DNA from: an uncultured Hyphomicrobiales bacterium
Lineage (GTDB): Bacteria; Pseudomonadota; Alphaproteobacteria; Rhizobiales; Beijerinckiaceae
DNA: 64,000 bases
Direction of reading: 5' to 3'
Assembly: GCA_903847605.1 (NCBI GenBank)
Contig: CAINED010000048.1
Coordinates: forward strand, 62,001 to 126,000
Under the pieces are notes generated by a model. That model had not been told where the DNA came from, ran no database searches, and saw only the letters and a list, made by a program, of their open reading frames with translations. Within the stretch, counting starts at the first letter, position 1. Every line of letters starts with the position of its first letter. A program made the position numbers and the translations under genes. Positions 1 through 8,895 of the stretch are shown one piece after another.

Positions 1-531
1 CCAGATCCGCCCATCGGGCAGCACGACTTCAAGGCCGAGCACCTGGTCGCGCGTATTGCCGAAGCGCAGCACGTTGATGCCGCCGGCATTGGTCGAGATG
101 GCGCCGCCGATGACGGCCGAGCCCCGCGCGCCCCAGTCGAGCGCGAAGGCGCGATCCACTTCCGCAGCGGCGTCATGAATTGTCTGCACGATGCATCCGG
201 CTTCCGCCGTCACCGAATAGCGCAGGGGATCGACCGAGATGATCTTGTTCATGCGCGCAACGGACAACACGATGCTCGGCCGGTTGCCGCGCGGGATCGC
301 CCCGCCGCACAGGCCCGTATTGCCGCCCTGCGGCACGATGACGATACCGTGCCTGTTGCAGATCTTCACGACGCCCGAAACTTCTTCCGTCGAAGTAGGG
401 CGCACGACGAGCAAAGCATCGCCCTTATACGTGCCGCGAATGTCCTGCGTGTAAGTGGCGGCGTCCTCGCCCTCGAGCCAGCCGCGCGGGCCGAGCAGGG
501 CTTTGAGTTCGGCGATGGCCTCTTGCGTCAT
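1..531 (-). CDS. FAD-binding oxidoreductase (D-2-hydroxyacid dehydrogenase type), truncated by the window edge
   Basis: Only the first 177 codons lie in the window; the gene runs off at base 1 with no stop. Translation gives an FAD-binding PCMH-type domain: the stretch VPQGGNTGLCGGA (about residues 62-74) and GSAVIGGAISTNAGGINVLRFG (about 135-156) are typical of the flavin-binding half of D-2-hydroxyglutarate/D-lactate/glycolate dehydrogenases. These oxidise a 2-hydroxyacid to the 2-oxoacid and pass electrons to an acceptor other than oxygen. ATG at 531 follows GGAG at a good distance. It is co-directional with the monooxygenase at 602-1687, 70 bp upstream, so the two may be one operon. The substrate cannot be told from this half. 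Confidence 0.85.
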   Translation of the reverse strand, partial: MTQEAIAELKALLGPRGWLEGEDAATYTQDIRGTYKGDALLVVRPTSTEEVSGVVKICNRHGIVIVPQGGNTGLCGGAIPRGNRPSIVLSVARMNKIISVDPLRYSVTAEAGCIVQTIHDAAAEVDRAFALDWGARGSAVIGGAISTNAGGINVLRFGNTRDQVLGLEVVLPDGRIW

Positions 532-601
532 ATGCGCTCCATTCATGCGGGATGGCTGCGCGAATGTTCGCGCAACCCAAAGCGATTGAGATCGCGATGA
601 C

Positions 602-1687
602 CTATTCCGCCGCCTGCGCGAGCGCGGGAACACTCGTGCCGACATGCGCCATCTTCGGCATCACTTCGTTTCGGAAGAGATGCATCGAGCGCAGCGCCTG
701 CGGCAGCGTCATCGTTCCGAAGAACATGTAGAGCAGCTGATAGTTCACGCCGAGGAATTCGGCCTGCTTCGTCAGTTCGCGCACGACCGTCTCGGGGCTT
801 CCCGCGACGACCATGCCGAGCCGCGCCCAGTCCTCAAAACTCTCCGTGCGATGGACATGCAGGCGATCCGCGAATTCGGTCTGGTTATGGCGCTTGCGGA
901 TCCAGTTCAGCGACCCTGCGTGATGCTCGACCGCAGGCTTTGCGATCCGCACCGCCTCTTCATCCGTGTCGGCGACGACCACATGGCGCAGATGGCCGAC
1001 AACGCCGCCGCCCGGAAATTCCGACTTGGGATGCTCCACCTTGCCGCCGACTTTCGCCAGCGCAGCGCGATAGGCGTCGATGTTCGGCTTGGCGAAATCC
1101 GCGCCGCCATTTGCGACGAAATGCATGCGATGTTCGCCCGACCATTGCGCGCCCGTGGTGTTGGACGAGCCATACCAGAAGGCCGGCCCACCCTCCTGCA
1201 CAGGCTTGAACGGCAGCGGCACGTTCTTGTACTGGTAATGCTTGCCCTCGTAGCTGAATTCGCTCTGCCCGAGCCCCGCGCGCAGGCACTTGTAGTGGTC
1301 GATCATGATCTCGCGGGAGTCCGAATGCTCGACGTGATGATATTTCATCTCGAAAGGCGAAACGCCACGGCCGATGCCGATCTCGAGACGGCCCTTGCTG
1401 AGCTGGTCGAGCATGCAGATTTCTTCCAGCAGCCGCAGCGGCGAATAGAGCGGCAGGAGGTAGCAAAGCGTACCGATCCGCATTTGCTTGGTGGCGCGCG
1501 CGACGGCCGAGAGCCAGAGGCCGGGAACCGGCACCATGTTCAAGGGCGAGGAGTGATGCTCGGCCACCTGCAGCGCATAGAATCCGGCCTCGTCGGCGGC
1601 GGCGGCGAATTCAAGCCGCTCGTCGAACTGGGTGTAAAGCGGCCGGTCGTCGGAGCGTTCAAGGTGGTCGAATAGTCCGAATTTCAT
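602..1687 (-). CDS. LLM-class flavin-dependent oxidoreductase (luciferase-like monooxygenase)
   Basis: 361 residues, full length for the bacterial luciferase-like (F420/FMN) TIM-barrel family. Family signs are the N-terminal MKFGLFDHLE, the AEHHSSP motif near residue 43, GTLCYLLPLYSPLRLLEE around 73-90, and the glycine-rich GIGRGVSPFEM near 104. Such enzymes use reduced flavin and oxygen on small organic substrates; the substrate here is unknown. The ATG at 1687 follows GAGGAACGCCA. It lies divergently from the aconitase X operon (start 1877) with 189 bp between, and upstream of the FAD dehydrogenase gene, so all may serve one catabolic route. That link is inference from position only. Confidence 0.88.
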   Translation of the reverse strand: MKFGLFDHLERSDDRPLYTQFDERLEFAAAADEAGFYALQVAEHHSSPLNMVPVPGLWLSAVARATKQMRIGTLCYLLPLYSPLRLLEEICMLDQLSKGRLEIGIGRGVSPFEMKYHHVEHSDSREIMIDHYKCLRAGLGQSEFSYEGKHYQYKNVPLPFKPVQEGGPAFWYGSSNTTGAQWSGEHRMHFVANGGADFAKPNIDAYRAALAKVGGKVEHPKSEFPGGGVVGHLRHVVVADTDEEAVRIAKPAVEHHAGSLNWIRKRHNQTEFADRLHVHRTESFEDWARLGMVVAGSPETVVRELTKQAEFLGVNYQLLYMFFGTMTLPQALRSMHLFRNEVMPKMAHVGTSVPALAQAAE

Positions 1688-1876
1688 TGGCGTTCCTCAT
1701 CTTTTTGGCGAACTTCGGGCATCGAGGCCAGCGCCGCAGTTGATCGAAGCCACATTGCAACGCCAGATGGCTGACGGCAAGTGTGGGATCGACAGAACAG
1801 TAGTGGGACACCAATCCTTTTGCCGCATCCGGCCGGTATGCTATCGGGCTATAACGAGCGCGAGGAGGAACCGCGA

Positions 1877-3238
1877 ATGGGCATTTCCGATGCCGCACAA
1901 AACGAACATCCCGAGAGCGCGGGTAATCCGGAAACCGGCACGCGCTCGGTTCGCCGCGCTGCAAACGCCCGCGCGCAAAAGATCGGTTGCGACATCTGCG
2001 TGATCGGCTCCGGCGCGGCGGGAATTTCCGCCGCGATAGAGGCAGCGCGGCTCGGCCGTAAGGTCATTCTCGTCGACGGCCTTCCCGCGCTCGGCGGCCA
2101 GGCCGTCAATTCCATCATCGGCACCTATTGCGGGCTCTATTCCAACGGCGCCTACGGCTATCAATTCACGCACGGCGTCGCCGACGACATCCTCAACGAT
2201 CTCGGCAAGCTCGACAAGGCGCTCTACTACCGCCACGGCCCCGTCACGACCGTCGTCTATTATGACGAGATCGCGCTGTCGCGCTGGGTCGAGACCAATG
2301 TGCAGAAGCACGGCATCACCGTTCTGCTTGGCGCGTTCCTGCGCAACGTCGAACGCGACGGCCGCCGCATCAAATCCGCCGAATTCGCCACGCGCTATGG
2401 CGATGTCATCATCGAGGCGACAGGTTATGTCGATGCGAGCGGCGACGCGGCGCTGACATGGCAGGCGGGTTTCGAATGCCGCGAGAGCGCCGGGCATCCC
2501 GTCTACGGCACGCAGATGGTGGTCGTCGAAAACATCGTCGAAGACAAGCACCCGACGCGCGATGAAATGCGCATCCGCATGGAGGAGAAGGGCGACGAAT
2601 ATGGGTTGATGCGCCGTAACGCAGTGTCCTTCGTCATCCCCGGCCGCCGCGTCGCTGCGCTGAACATCACGCACACCGAAACGCCGCTTGAACCTTTCGC
2701 CATGTCGAAGTCGGCCCTCGACGGCAAGAATCAGGCTGACCTCGCCGTGCATTTTCTGCGCAAGGAGTTTCCGGAATGCTTCGGCGACTGCAAGGTGCGC
2801 GCCTATGGCAATCCCGGCATACGTCAGACGCGCTGGATTGCGGGGCGTCATCAACTGACGCTCGATGAAGTACGCAGTGGCTTTCGCCATCCCGACGCCA
2901 TTGGCCGCACGGCATGGCCGGTCGAACTGCACGACACCGACAAAGGCTATGTCTGGCAGTCGTTCCCGATCGATCACGTCCACTACGTGCCGCTCGGGTC
3001 GCTCATTCCGCACGAGTGCGATAACATCGTCGCGGCCGGCCGCTGCATCGACGCCGATCTCGCAGCACTCTCCAGCGTGCGCGTGATGGGACCCTGCATG
3101 GCGATGGGCGCCGCCGCCGCCCATGCGCTCGATCTCGCGGGCTCCGGCAGCGTGCACCAGATCGACATCGCCGCGCTGCAGAAGCGCGTCGGCGATAATC
3201 TCGACCGCAAGGATGCGCCATGGGAGATCAGACCATGA
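1877..3238 (+). CDS. FAD-dependent oxidoreductase (FAD_oxidored family)
   Basis: 453 residues. A Rossmann FAD motif GSGAAGISAAIEAARLG starts at residue 44 and is followed by the LVDG acidic strand end; the GGQAVNSIIGTYCGLY segment follows closely, as in PF12831-type flavoproteins related to fumarate reductase flavoprotein subunits. A C-terminal RCIDADLAALSSVRVMGPCMAMG segment fits the second FAD-contacting region. ATG at 1877 is chosen over the upstream in-frame GTG at 1781 because GAGGAGG sits just before it. Its stop overlaps the ATG of the aconitase X large subunit by 4 bp (ATGA), so the two are translationally coupled. The predicted role is oxidation or reduction of the aconitase X substrate or product. 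Confidence 0.85.
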   Translation: MGISDAAQNEHPESAGNPETGTRSVRRAANARAQKIGCDICVIGSGAAGISAAIEAARLGRKVILVDGLPALGGQAVNSIIGTYCGLYSNGAYGYQFTHGVADDILNDLGKLDKALYYRHGPVTTVVYYDEIALSRWVETNVQKHGITVLLGAFLRNVERDGRRIKSAEFATRYGDVIIEATGYVDASGDAALTWQAGFECRESAGHPVYGTQMVVVENIVEDKHPTRDEMRIRMEEKGDEYGLMRRNAVSFVIPGRRVAALNITHTETPLEPFAMSKSALDGKNQADLAVHFLRKEFPECFGDCKVRAYGNPGIRQTRWIAGRHQLTLDEVRSGFRHPDAIGRTAWPVELHDTDKGYVWQSFPIDHVHYVPLGSLIPHECDNIVAAGRCIDADLAALSSVRVMGPCMAMGAAAAHALDLAGSGSVHQIDIAALQKRVGDNLDRKDAPWEIRP

Positions 3239-4518
3239 GCGTGAAGCTGACGGATCACGAGAAGGCGCTTGCCGATGGCGTGCACGGCAAGGCCAAGCAG
3301 AAGGCCATGGATCTGCTGATCCGTTACGCCGACGCGCTCGGCGCCGAACGCTTCTGCGAAACCAACAATGTCGCGGGCGTGTGGACCGTCTCCAACCCGA
3401 TCCTGCGCGACTATACGCGCAATGGCATGGACGCGGTCTTCTCCGAGTTCAATCTCGACAGCCGCGAGGTCGTCGAGACGCCGCATACGGAAGCCTATTC
3501 CTGCCAGCTGATCCAGGGCGTCGATCCAGCGAGCCCGGAAATGCGTGAAGCCACGGGCGATGCCGCCGATCTGCAGAAGGCCGGCGAAGCCTATTTCGGC
3601 AAGCGCGGCGTCGCGATGTTCTCGACCTGCACGCCCTATCAGGTCGGCAACGTGCCTGTCATGGGCGAGCATTGCGCGTGGATGGAATCTTCCGCCGTCG
3701 TCTATTGCAACTCCGTGCTGGGCGCGCGCACCAATACGGAAGGGCGCGAAAGCACCGGCGCGGCCAGCATCACCAAGCGCATTCCCTATTGGGGCTATCA
3801 CATCCCCGAGAACCGGCGCGGCACGCATCTTGTCGAGGTCGATGTCGACACCGACGACATCATGGACTGGGGCATGCTCGGCTACTGGCTCGGCTGGGAA
3901 GTGGAAGAAGACATACCGGTTCTCAACGGCAAACTGATTTCGCCCAGCATGATCAAGCTGAAGCATTTCGGTGCGGCGGCGGCCTCAAGCGGCGGCGTCG
4001 AAATGTATCATGTGCCCGGCACGACGCCGGAAGCGCGCAGCGTCGAGGACGCTTTTTCCGGCAACCGGATTCGCAAAACCTTACGTTATGGCGCGACCGA
4101 GCGACGCAAGACCTACGAGGATCTGAATTCGACGGCCAAGGACAGCGCTGTCGATTTCGTGATGCTCGGCTGCCCGCACAATTCCATCGAGCAGATGAGC
4201 CGCGTCGCGCGTGTGCTCGACGGACGCAAGGTGAGCGCTTCCAGCGCGCTGTGGGTCTTCACGCCGCGCGCCATCAAGGATGTATCCGACCGCAACGGCT
4301 TCACCGAGATCATCGAGAAAGCGGGCGGGCGCGTCTATGTCGACACCTGCCCCGCCATCTCCCGCCAGATGCCCAAGGGCACGAAAGTGACCGCCGTCGA
4401 CAGCGCGAAACAGGCGCATTACCTGCCGGCGATCACCGGCGCCCAATGCTGGTTCGGCACGGTGGAAGATTGCGTCGACGCCGCCGTGACAGGCCAGTGG
4501 AAGGGCGGATTGCGATGA
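3235..4518 (+). CDS. aconitase X catalytic domain protein (AcnX large subunit)
   Basis: 427 residues matching the large half of aconitase X, the least-characterised branch of the aconitase superfamily. Recognisable stretches are FCETNNVAGVW near 40, FSTCTPYQVGNVPVMGEH near 130, SVLGARTNTEGR near 160, LGCPHNS near 305 and VDTCPAISRQMPKG near 370. The conserved cysteines would hold an iron-sulphur cluster. Characterised relatives dehydrate cis-3-hydroxy-L-proline or phosphomevalonate, but nothing else of those pathways is visible here, so the substrate is open. The start at 3235 has GGGAG 8 bp upstream and overlaps the previous stop as ATGA; an upstream ATG at 3220 is less likely. It overlaps the small subunit by 4 bp. 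Confidence 0.9.
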   Translation: MSVKLTDHEKALADGVHGKAKQKAMDLLIRYADALGAERFCETNNVAGVWTVSNPILRDYTRNGMDAVFSEFNLDSREVVETPHTEAYSCQLIQGVDPASPEMREATGDAADLQKAGEAYFGKRGVAMFSTCTPYQVGNVPVMGEHCAWMESSAVVYCNSVLGARTNTEGRESTGAASITKRIPYWGYHIPENRRGTHLVEVDVDTDDIMDWGMLGYWLGWEVEEDIPVLNGKLISPSMIKLKHFGAAAASSGGVEMYHVPGTTPEARSVEDAFSGNRIRKTLRYGATERRKTYEDLNSTAKDSAVDFVMLGCPHNSIEQMSRVARVLDGRKVSASSALWVFTPRAIKDVSDRNGFTEIIEKAGGRVYVDTCPAISRQMPKGTKVTAVDSAKQAHYLPAITGAQCWFGTVEDCVDAAVTGQWKGGLR

Positions 4519-4955
4519 CCGAGACCCTCTCCAACGCGAAGATCGTGCTGCACGGCCGCGCCATCGTCGGCGGTATCGTCGAGGGCGAAGCGCTCGTGAC
4601 GAAGGAAGCGATTTCCGGCTGGGGCGGTATCGATCCGCGCACCGGCACAGTGATTGAGACGCGCCACGAACTGCGCGGGCAAAGTTTCAAGGACAAGGTG
4701 CTCGTCTTTCCCGGCGCGAAGGGTTCGTCCGGCTGGTCGCATTACTTTCATCTCGCGCGCCTCTCGAGCGCTGCGCCGAAGGCCATGCTCTATACGAAAA
4801 CCAACACGAAGATGGCGCTCGGCGCGGTCGTCACACACGCGCCTGCCGTCACCGATTTCGACCGCGACCCGCTTGACATCATCGAGACGGGTGATTGGGT
4901 GAAAGTCGACGGCGACACCGGCATCGTGGAAATCACCAAGCGAAATGCGCGTTGA
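4515..4955 (+). CDS. aconitase X swivel domain protein (AcnX small subunit, DUF126)
   Basis: 146 residues, the separate swivel-domain subunit of a split aconitase X. The diagnostic FPGAKGSSGWSHYF (about residues 68-81) is the substrate-binding loop of this family, preceded by GRAIVGGIVEGEALVT near the N terminus. It overlaps the large subunit by 4 bp (ATGA) and pairs with it to form the active dehydratase. In many bacteria the two halves are fused; here they are separate but coupled, the type II arrangement. The longer open frame reaching back to 3672 is rejected because it overlies the large subunit in another frame. Confidence 0.92.
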   Translation: MTETLSNAKIVLHGRAIVGGIVEGEALVTKEAISGWGGIDPRTGTVIETRHELRGQSFKDKVLVFPGAKGSSGWSHYFHLARLSSAAPKAMLYTKTNTKMALGAVVTHAPAVTDFDRDPLDIIETGDWVKVDGDTGIVEITKRNAR

Positions 4956-4974
4956 GCGCGAGATGGAGGCAGGC

Positions 4975-5988
4975 ATGAGAAGACTTCTGCAAGGCGCGAT
5001 ATTCGGCGCGATGGCGCTGGCTGCCGGTTCGGCGCACGCGCAGGACTGGAACGCGATCGTCGCCAACGCCAAGAAGGAAGGCACGGTCGTTGTCTATTCC
5101 AACCTTGTTGGCGACCCGACGCTGAAAGCCATCGTCGCACAATTCACCAAAATCTACGGCATCAAGGTTGATGTGCTCGAGGGCCGCGCAACGGAAATCC
5201 GCGAACGCACGCGCACCGAACAGGCGGCCGGGCGATTTTTGGGCGACGTCACCTTCACGACCAACGGACAGGGCGAACTGATCGCGCGCGAGGACAAGTC
5301 CTATGTGCCGCATCAGCCGACGCCGAACATCAAGGCGCTGAAGCCGCAGTTCAAGCACGACGGCCTCTTCGCGCCGGTCATGAACATCGCCTACGGCATT
5401 CTCATCAATACGAACATCGTGAAGCCGGGCGACGAACCGCAATCATGGGCCGATCTCGCCAACCCCAAATGGAAGGGCAAGATTCTCAGCGACGATACGC
5501 GCGCCATCGGTGGCGGCTATCTCATGTTCTTCGCCACGCTGAATTCACCTGCGCTCGGCCGCAAGTTTCACGAGGAATTCGCCAAGAACGATCTCGTCTT
5601 CAACCGCGCCATGCGCGACAACACGCGCCGCGTCGGGCGCGGCGAATATCCCGTCTATATTCCCTTCATCTACACCGACATCATCAACCTCAAGGGACTG
5701 CCGGTGAAATCCATCATTCCCAAAGAGGGCAGCCCTTACGTCACCTACGGCCATGTGGTGAACCGCAACGCGCCCCATCCCAATGCCGCGCTCGTCTATA
5801 TCGACTACTGGATGTCCGAAGAGGCGCAGCTCATGTGGGCGCGCACCGGCATGGCCATCACCCGCGACGGCCTCGCCGACAAGATTCCCGAAGAGGTACG
5901 CGCCATCGCCAATGCGCCGCTGATGGGCACGACGGACATCAATCGCCAGAACGAGGGACTCGCATTGGCGAAGGAGATTTATAAGTAA
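4975..5988 (+). CDS. periplasmic substrate-binding protein (iron(III)/carboxylate-type SBP)
   Basis: 337 residues with a signal peptide cut after AHAQ (about residue 22). The mature start DWNAIVANAKKEGTVVVYSN is typical of the SBP_bac_6/8 (Fbp-like) family of ABC transporters. GGAGG lies 6 bp before ATG 4975; an earlier ATG at 4945 has no such site. Only 19 bp separate it from the aconitase X small subunit, so it belongs to that operon and probably binds the pathway's substrate in the periplasm. No permease or ATPase gene follows: the next gene is convergent. It must therefore use a transporter coded elsewhere, or act as a solute sensor. Confidence 0.87.
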   Translation: MRRLLQGAIFGAMALAAGSAHAQDWNAIVANAKKEGTVVVYSNLVGDPTLKAIVAQFTKIYGIKVDVLEGRATEIRERTRTEQAAGRFLGDVTFTTNGQGELIAREDKSYVPHQPTPNIKALKPQFKHDGLFAPVMNIAYGILINTNIVKPGDEPQSWADLANPKWKGKILSDDTRAIGGGYLMFFATLNSPALGRKFHEEFAKNDLVFNRAMRDNTRRVGRGEYPVYIPFIYTDIINLKGLPVKSIIPKEGSPYVTYGHVVNRNAPHPNAALVYIDYWMSEEAQLMWARTGMAITRDGLADKIPEEVRAIANAPLMGTTDINRQNEGLALAKEIYK

Positions 5989-6012
5989 GCATCATCCTCG
6001 GGGGATTACTTC

Positions 6013-6037
6013 CTTCTCCCCGCTTTGCGGGGAGAAG
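6013..6037. repeat. intergenic palindrome, 11-bp perfect stem
   Basis: CTTCTCCCCGC (6013-6023), loop TTT, GCGGGGAGAAG (6027-6037). It sits in the 65-bp gap between two convergent genes. There is no T-tract on either side, so it is not a standard intrinsic terminator. It looks like one copy of a family of REP-like intergenic hairpins seen at other gene ends in this window (12703, 31348, 33191, 59077). It could still stop transcription from both sides with Rho. Confidence 0.6.
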
Positions 6038-6053
6038 CGATACACGCCATCCC

Positions 6054-7595
6054 TCACTTCCAATTCATGTTCCAGACATCTATGCCCTGCCCGCGCAACG
6101 TGCCCGATTTCAGGCGCAACTCGTCGCTATGGACCACGATGGCCGGCCCCGGCGTCGTCGGCATGAAGTAACCGCGTTCGAGCCCGATATCGAAGATGCG
6201 GCGTCCCAGCGCCTTGCGCTTGTCCGGGTCCATGATCGTGTCGACCTCGACGGCGAGCTTCTTCAACTCCGCATCATTGTGATAATCGGTCTGCGGCTGC
6301 ACGTCGTAGAGAAAGCCGATCGTGCCGGTGATATCCGGCATGCCGCCGCCCGGCCATCCGCCGGCGAAAACATGCAGCCGTCCTTCCGCCTGCTTCTTGC
6401 GATAGGCGCCGAGCGTCATCGGCTCGAGGGTGCCCCTGATGCCGATCCTGCGCCACTGGCCCATGACGGCTTCCGCGACGCTGCGAATGCCCTCGTTGGT
6501 GAACGTCGAGACGACGAGTTCGAAACCATTGGGATAGCCCGCTTCCGCCAGCAGTTTCTTGGCAGCTTCGGGATCGTATTTCGGCAAGGGAATCGAATAG
6601 TCGCAACCCGCCTGAATGCGCCAGCACATGCTTTCGGGACGCGGCAAATGCTTGAATGGGCCGAGAGCCAGCGGCGCGAGCGCATCGCGATCGATCGCCA
6701 TCATCATCGCCTTGCGCACCGCGAGCTTCGTCAACGGCTCAAGTCCCGCACGTCCCGTCGCGTTGATGGCGATGTAATTGTAATAGGTGCCCTGCCCCGC
6801 TGTGATCGTCTTGCCGGGCATCTTGCCGAGTTCCAGCGCCTGTTCGAGCGGCGTGTCGCGCGGCAGCATCTCGACGCCGCCGGACATGAATTCCGCGATG
6901 CGCGTGCCGGGGTCAGGCACCTGTCGAAACACGATCTTGCCGATATTGCTTGCCGGCTTCACTGTACCGCCGTGTTTGTAATCGGGGTTGCGTACGAGTT
7001 CGATGCCGCGCTGCGGATCGACATAGACGGCGCGATACATGCTCGTGCCTATCGGCTTGCGGCCATAGACCATCTTGTCGGGCGCTGCGCCATGGGCGTG
7101 TTTTGCCAGAATGGTCGTCAGGAAAGCATAGCGCGCCAGATCGAACGGCGTCGGCTGTTTCGCGGTGATGCGCACTTTATGCGGCCCGAGCTTTTCCGCT
7201 TTGTCGATCCATTCCCAATAACTCTTGAAGCGCAGCAATGTCTTGGGGTCGGTCAGCCATTCCATGGTGTAGACGACATCGTCGGCTGTGAATGGCTTGC
7301 CGTCGTGCCATTTCACATCGTCGCGCAATTCGAACTCGATTGTCTTATCGTCGATGCGCCGCCACGATTTCGCGAGCAGAGGTTCGTACGTCTGCTTGTC
7401 TTCGTCATAGCCGATGAGCGTGTCGTAAACCGCGTCGCTCGTCAGGATCGTCTCGGTCTTGGGATCGAGATAATAGGAGATGACCTGGATGGGATCGTTG
7501 AGCGGAATGCGCAGCGTATCCGCGGATTTTTGCGCGAGCGCTGGCGCCGAGAAAAATGCAGCGGTAGCAAGGCAAGCGGTAGCGACGAGGCGCAT
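6054..7595 (-). CDS. ABC transporter substrate-binding protein, peptide/nickel/opine type (SBP_bac_5)
   Basis: 513 residues with a signal peptide ending ALAQ (about residue 21). The family pattern is clear: YDTLIGYDEDKQTYEPLLAK near 57, FELRDDVKWHDGKPFTADDV near 90 and the YNYIAINATGR segment near 270. It binds oligopeptides or similar solutes in the periplasm for a DppA/OppA-type importer. ATG 7595 follows GGGAGGGATCGTC. No permease or ATPase gene is adjacent; it stands between a convergent binding protein and an RluA gene, so it is the second orphan binding protein in the first 8 kb. The ligand is unknown. Confidence 0.9.
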   Translation of the reverse strand: MRLVATACLATAAFFSAPALAQKSADTLRIPLNDPIQVISYYLDPKTETILTSDAVYDTLIGYDEDKQTYEPLLAKSWRRIDDKTIEFELRDDVKWHDGKPFTADDVVYTMEWLTDPKTLLRFKSYWEWIDKAEKLGPHKVRITAKQPTPFDLARYAFLTTILAKHAHGAAPDKMVYGRKPIGTSMYRAVYVDPQRGIELVRNPDYKHGGTVKPASNIGKIVFRQVPDPGTRIAEFMSGGVEMLPRDTPLEQALELGKMPGKTITAGQGTYYNYIAINATGRAGLEPLTKLAVRKAMMMAIDRDALAPLALGPFKHLPRPESMCWRIQAGCDYSIPLPKYDPEAAKKLLAEAGYPNGFELVVSTFTNEGIRSVAEAVMGQWRRIGIRGTLEPMTLGAYRKKQAEGRLHVFAGGWPGGGMPDITGTIGFLYDVQPQTDYHNDAELKKLAVEVDTIMDPDKRKALGRRIFDIGLERGYFMPTTPGPAIVVHSDELRLKSGTLRGQGIDVWNMNWK

Positions 7596-7671
7596 GACGA
7601 TCCCTCCCTGGTTATTTTTGGGAGCATTCTAGCCCTGGGAAGGAAGCGCGCAACCCGCGATATCACGGACG

Positions 7672-8799
7672 CTAGCGCAACGCCTTCACAAGTTTCGCCA
7701 TGTCCGCAGGCATCTTGCTCTCGAACTTCAGTTCTTCGCCGGTCACCGGATGCGTGAAGCCGAGCACAGCCGCGTGCAGCGCCTGCCGCTTCATCGCGTC
7801 GTGCGCCTTGCGCCCTTTTTCCGGCAGTTTCGACACTTTCGTCTTGTAGCCGGAGGCATAGATCGGATCGGCCAACACGGGATGGCCGAGATGGGCCATG
7901 TGAACGCGAATCTGATGCGTGCGTCCTGTTTCGAGCGCGCAGCGCGCGAGCGTTGCGACGCGCACGCCCTCGGCGCTGAAATATTCCTCGACGGCCCAAT
8001 GCGTCACGGCCTCGCGGCCCTTTTCTCCATGCACGACGGCCTGCCGTTCGCGCTGGTAAGGATGGCGGCCGACCGGCGCATCGACAGTGCCCTGCACGCG
8101 CGGCAAGGCGCCCCAGACGAGCGCAAGATATTCGCGCGTGAGATTGAGCGTGCGGCCATGATCGGCGAAGAGTTCGGCAAGGCCCTGATGCGCGGCATCG
8201 GTCTTGGCGACGACGAGCAGTCCGGTCGTATCCTTGTCGAGCCGATGCACGATGCCCGGCCGCTTCACGCCGCCGATGCCGGAGAGCGTCTCGCCGCAAT
8301 GGGCGATGAGCGCGTTGACGAGCGTGCCGCTCTCGTGTCCCGCCGCGGGATGCACGACGAGACCCGCCGGTTTGTCGATGACGATAAGATGGGCGTCCTC
8401 GAAAACGATATCGAGCGGGATCGTTTCGCCCTTCGGCTCGGCAGGCGCGGCTTCCGGCACGGTGATGGCCACCATCTGCCCCGTCCGCACCTTCGCGCCC
8501 GTATCCTCGACGCGCTTGCCGTCGAGCGAAACGAGACCTTCCTCGATCAGCGCCTGCATGCGGGTGCGCGACAGGGCTTCGCCGGCGGCGGCAGCCTGCG
8601 CCGCCAGAAACTTGTCGATGCGCTGGCCGTGATCCGCTTCGCCGACCTCGAACGAACGCAGCCCCGCTTCCGGCGTTGTGAGCGCCCTCTGCTGCGCCTT
8701 GGCGGTGACTTTCGCCTCCGCTTCGGCGACTTCCGCCTCGTATTCGGCAAGCGGGCCGTAAATGCCGCGGGCGTGGCGTTGTTTCACTTTCGAGTTCAT
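7672..8799 (-). CDS. RluA-family pseudouridine synthase
   Basis: 375 residues. An S4 RNA-binding domain spans about 48-115, followed by the RluA catalytic domain with HRLDKDTTG at 185-193; Asp188 is the catalytic aspartate. The layout (S4 plus catalytic) fits the RluD/RluC branch that converts uridines of 23S rRNA to pseudouridine. Compared with E. coli RluD it carries about 45 extra N-terminal residues, rich in Ala and Glu and probably helical or disordered. The ATG at 8799 has no strong ribosome site, so the true start may lie inside this extension. Which 23S positions it modifies cannot be told. Confidence 0.9.
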   Translation of the reverse strand: MNSKVKQRHARGIYGPLAEYEAEVAEAEAKVTAKAQQRALTTPEAGLRSFEVGEADHGQRIDKFLAAQAAAAGEALSRTRMQALIEEGLVSLDGKRVEDTGAKVRTGQMVAITVPEAAPAEPKGETIPLDIVFEDAHLIVIDKPAGLVVHPAAGHESGTLVNALIAHCGETLSGIGGVKRPGIVHRLDKDTTGLLVVAKTDAAHQGLAELFADHGRTLNLTREYLALVWGALPRVQGTVDAPVGRHPYQRERQAVVHGEKGREAVTHWAVEEYFSAEGVRVATLARCALETGRTHQIRVHMAHLGHPVLADPIYASGYKTKVSKLPEKGRKAHDAMKRQALHAAVLGFTHPVTGEELKFESKMPADMAKLVKALR

Positions 8800-8835
8800 G
8801 CGTGCGGCATAGCACGTTCGGGCTGAAACGGTGAA

Positions 8836-8859
8836 GGCCGGAAGCTTGCGCTCCCGGCC
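8836..8859 (-). terminator. hairpin between rluA-type and terC-type genes, weak terminator candidate
   Basis: GGCCGG (8836-8841) pairs with CCGGCC (8854-8859), with an inner AGC/GCT pairing around a TTGC loop. Read on the minus strand it lies 37 bp after the stop of the TerC gene, but only two T residues follow, so intrinsic termination is doubtful. Confidence 0.3.
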
Positions 8860-8895
8860 CCGCCAGGCTTTGCCCGCGTTTGCGCTGCGTTGCGC

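Noticed and set aside
3672-4514. N-terminal extension of the aconitase X small subunit
   Set aside because: It would overlie the large subunit in another frame; the ATGA overlap at 4515 and family length support the short form.
6129-7757. A 542-codon plus-strand frame opposite the peptide-binding-protein gene
   Set aside because: Antisense shadow; the minus-strand gene has a signal peptide and full family pattern.
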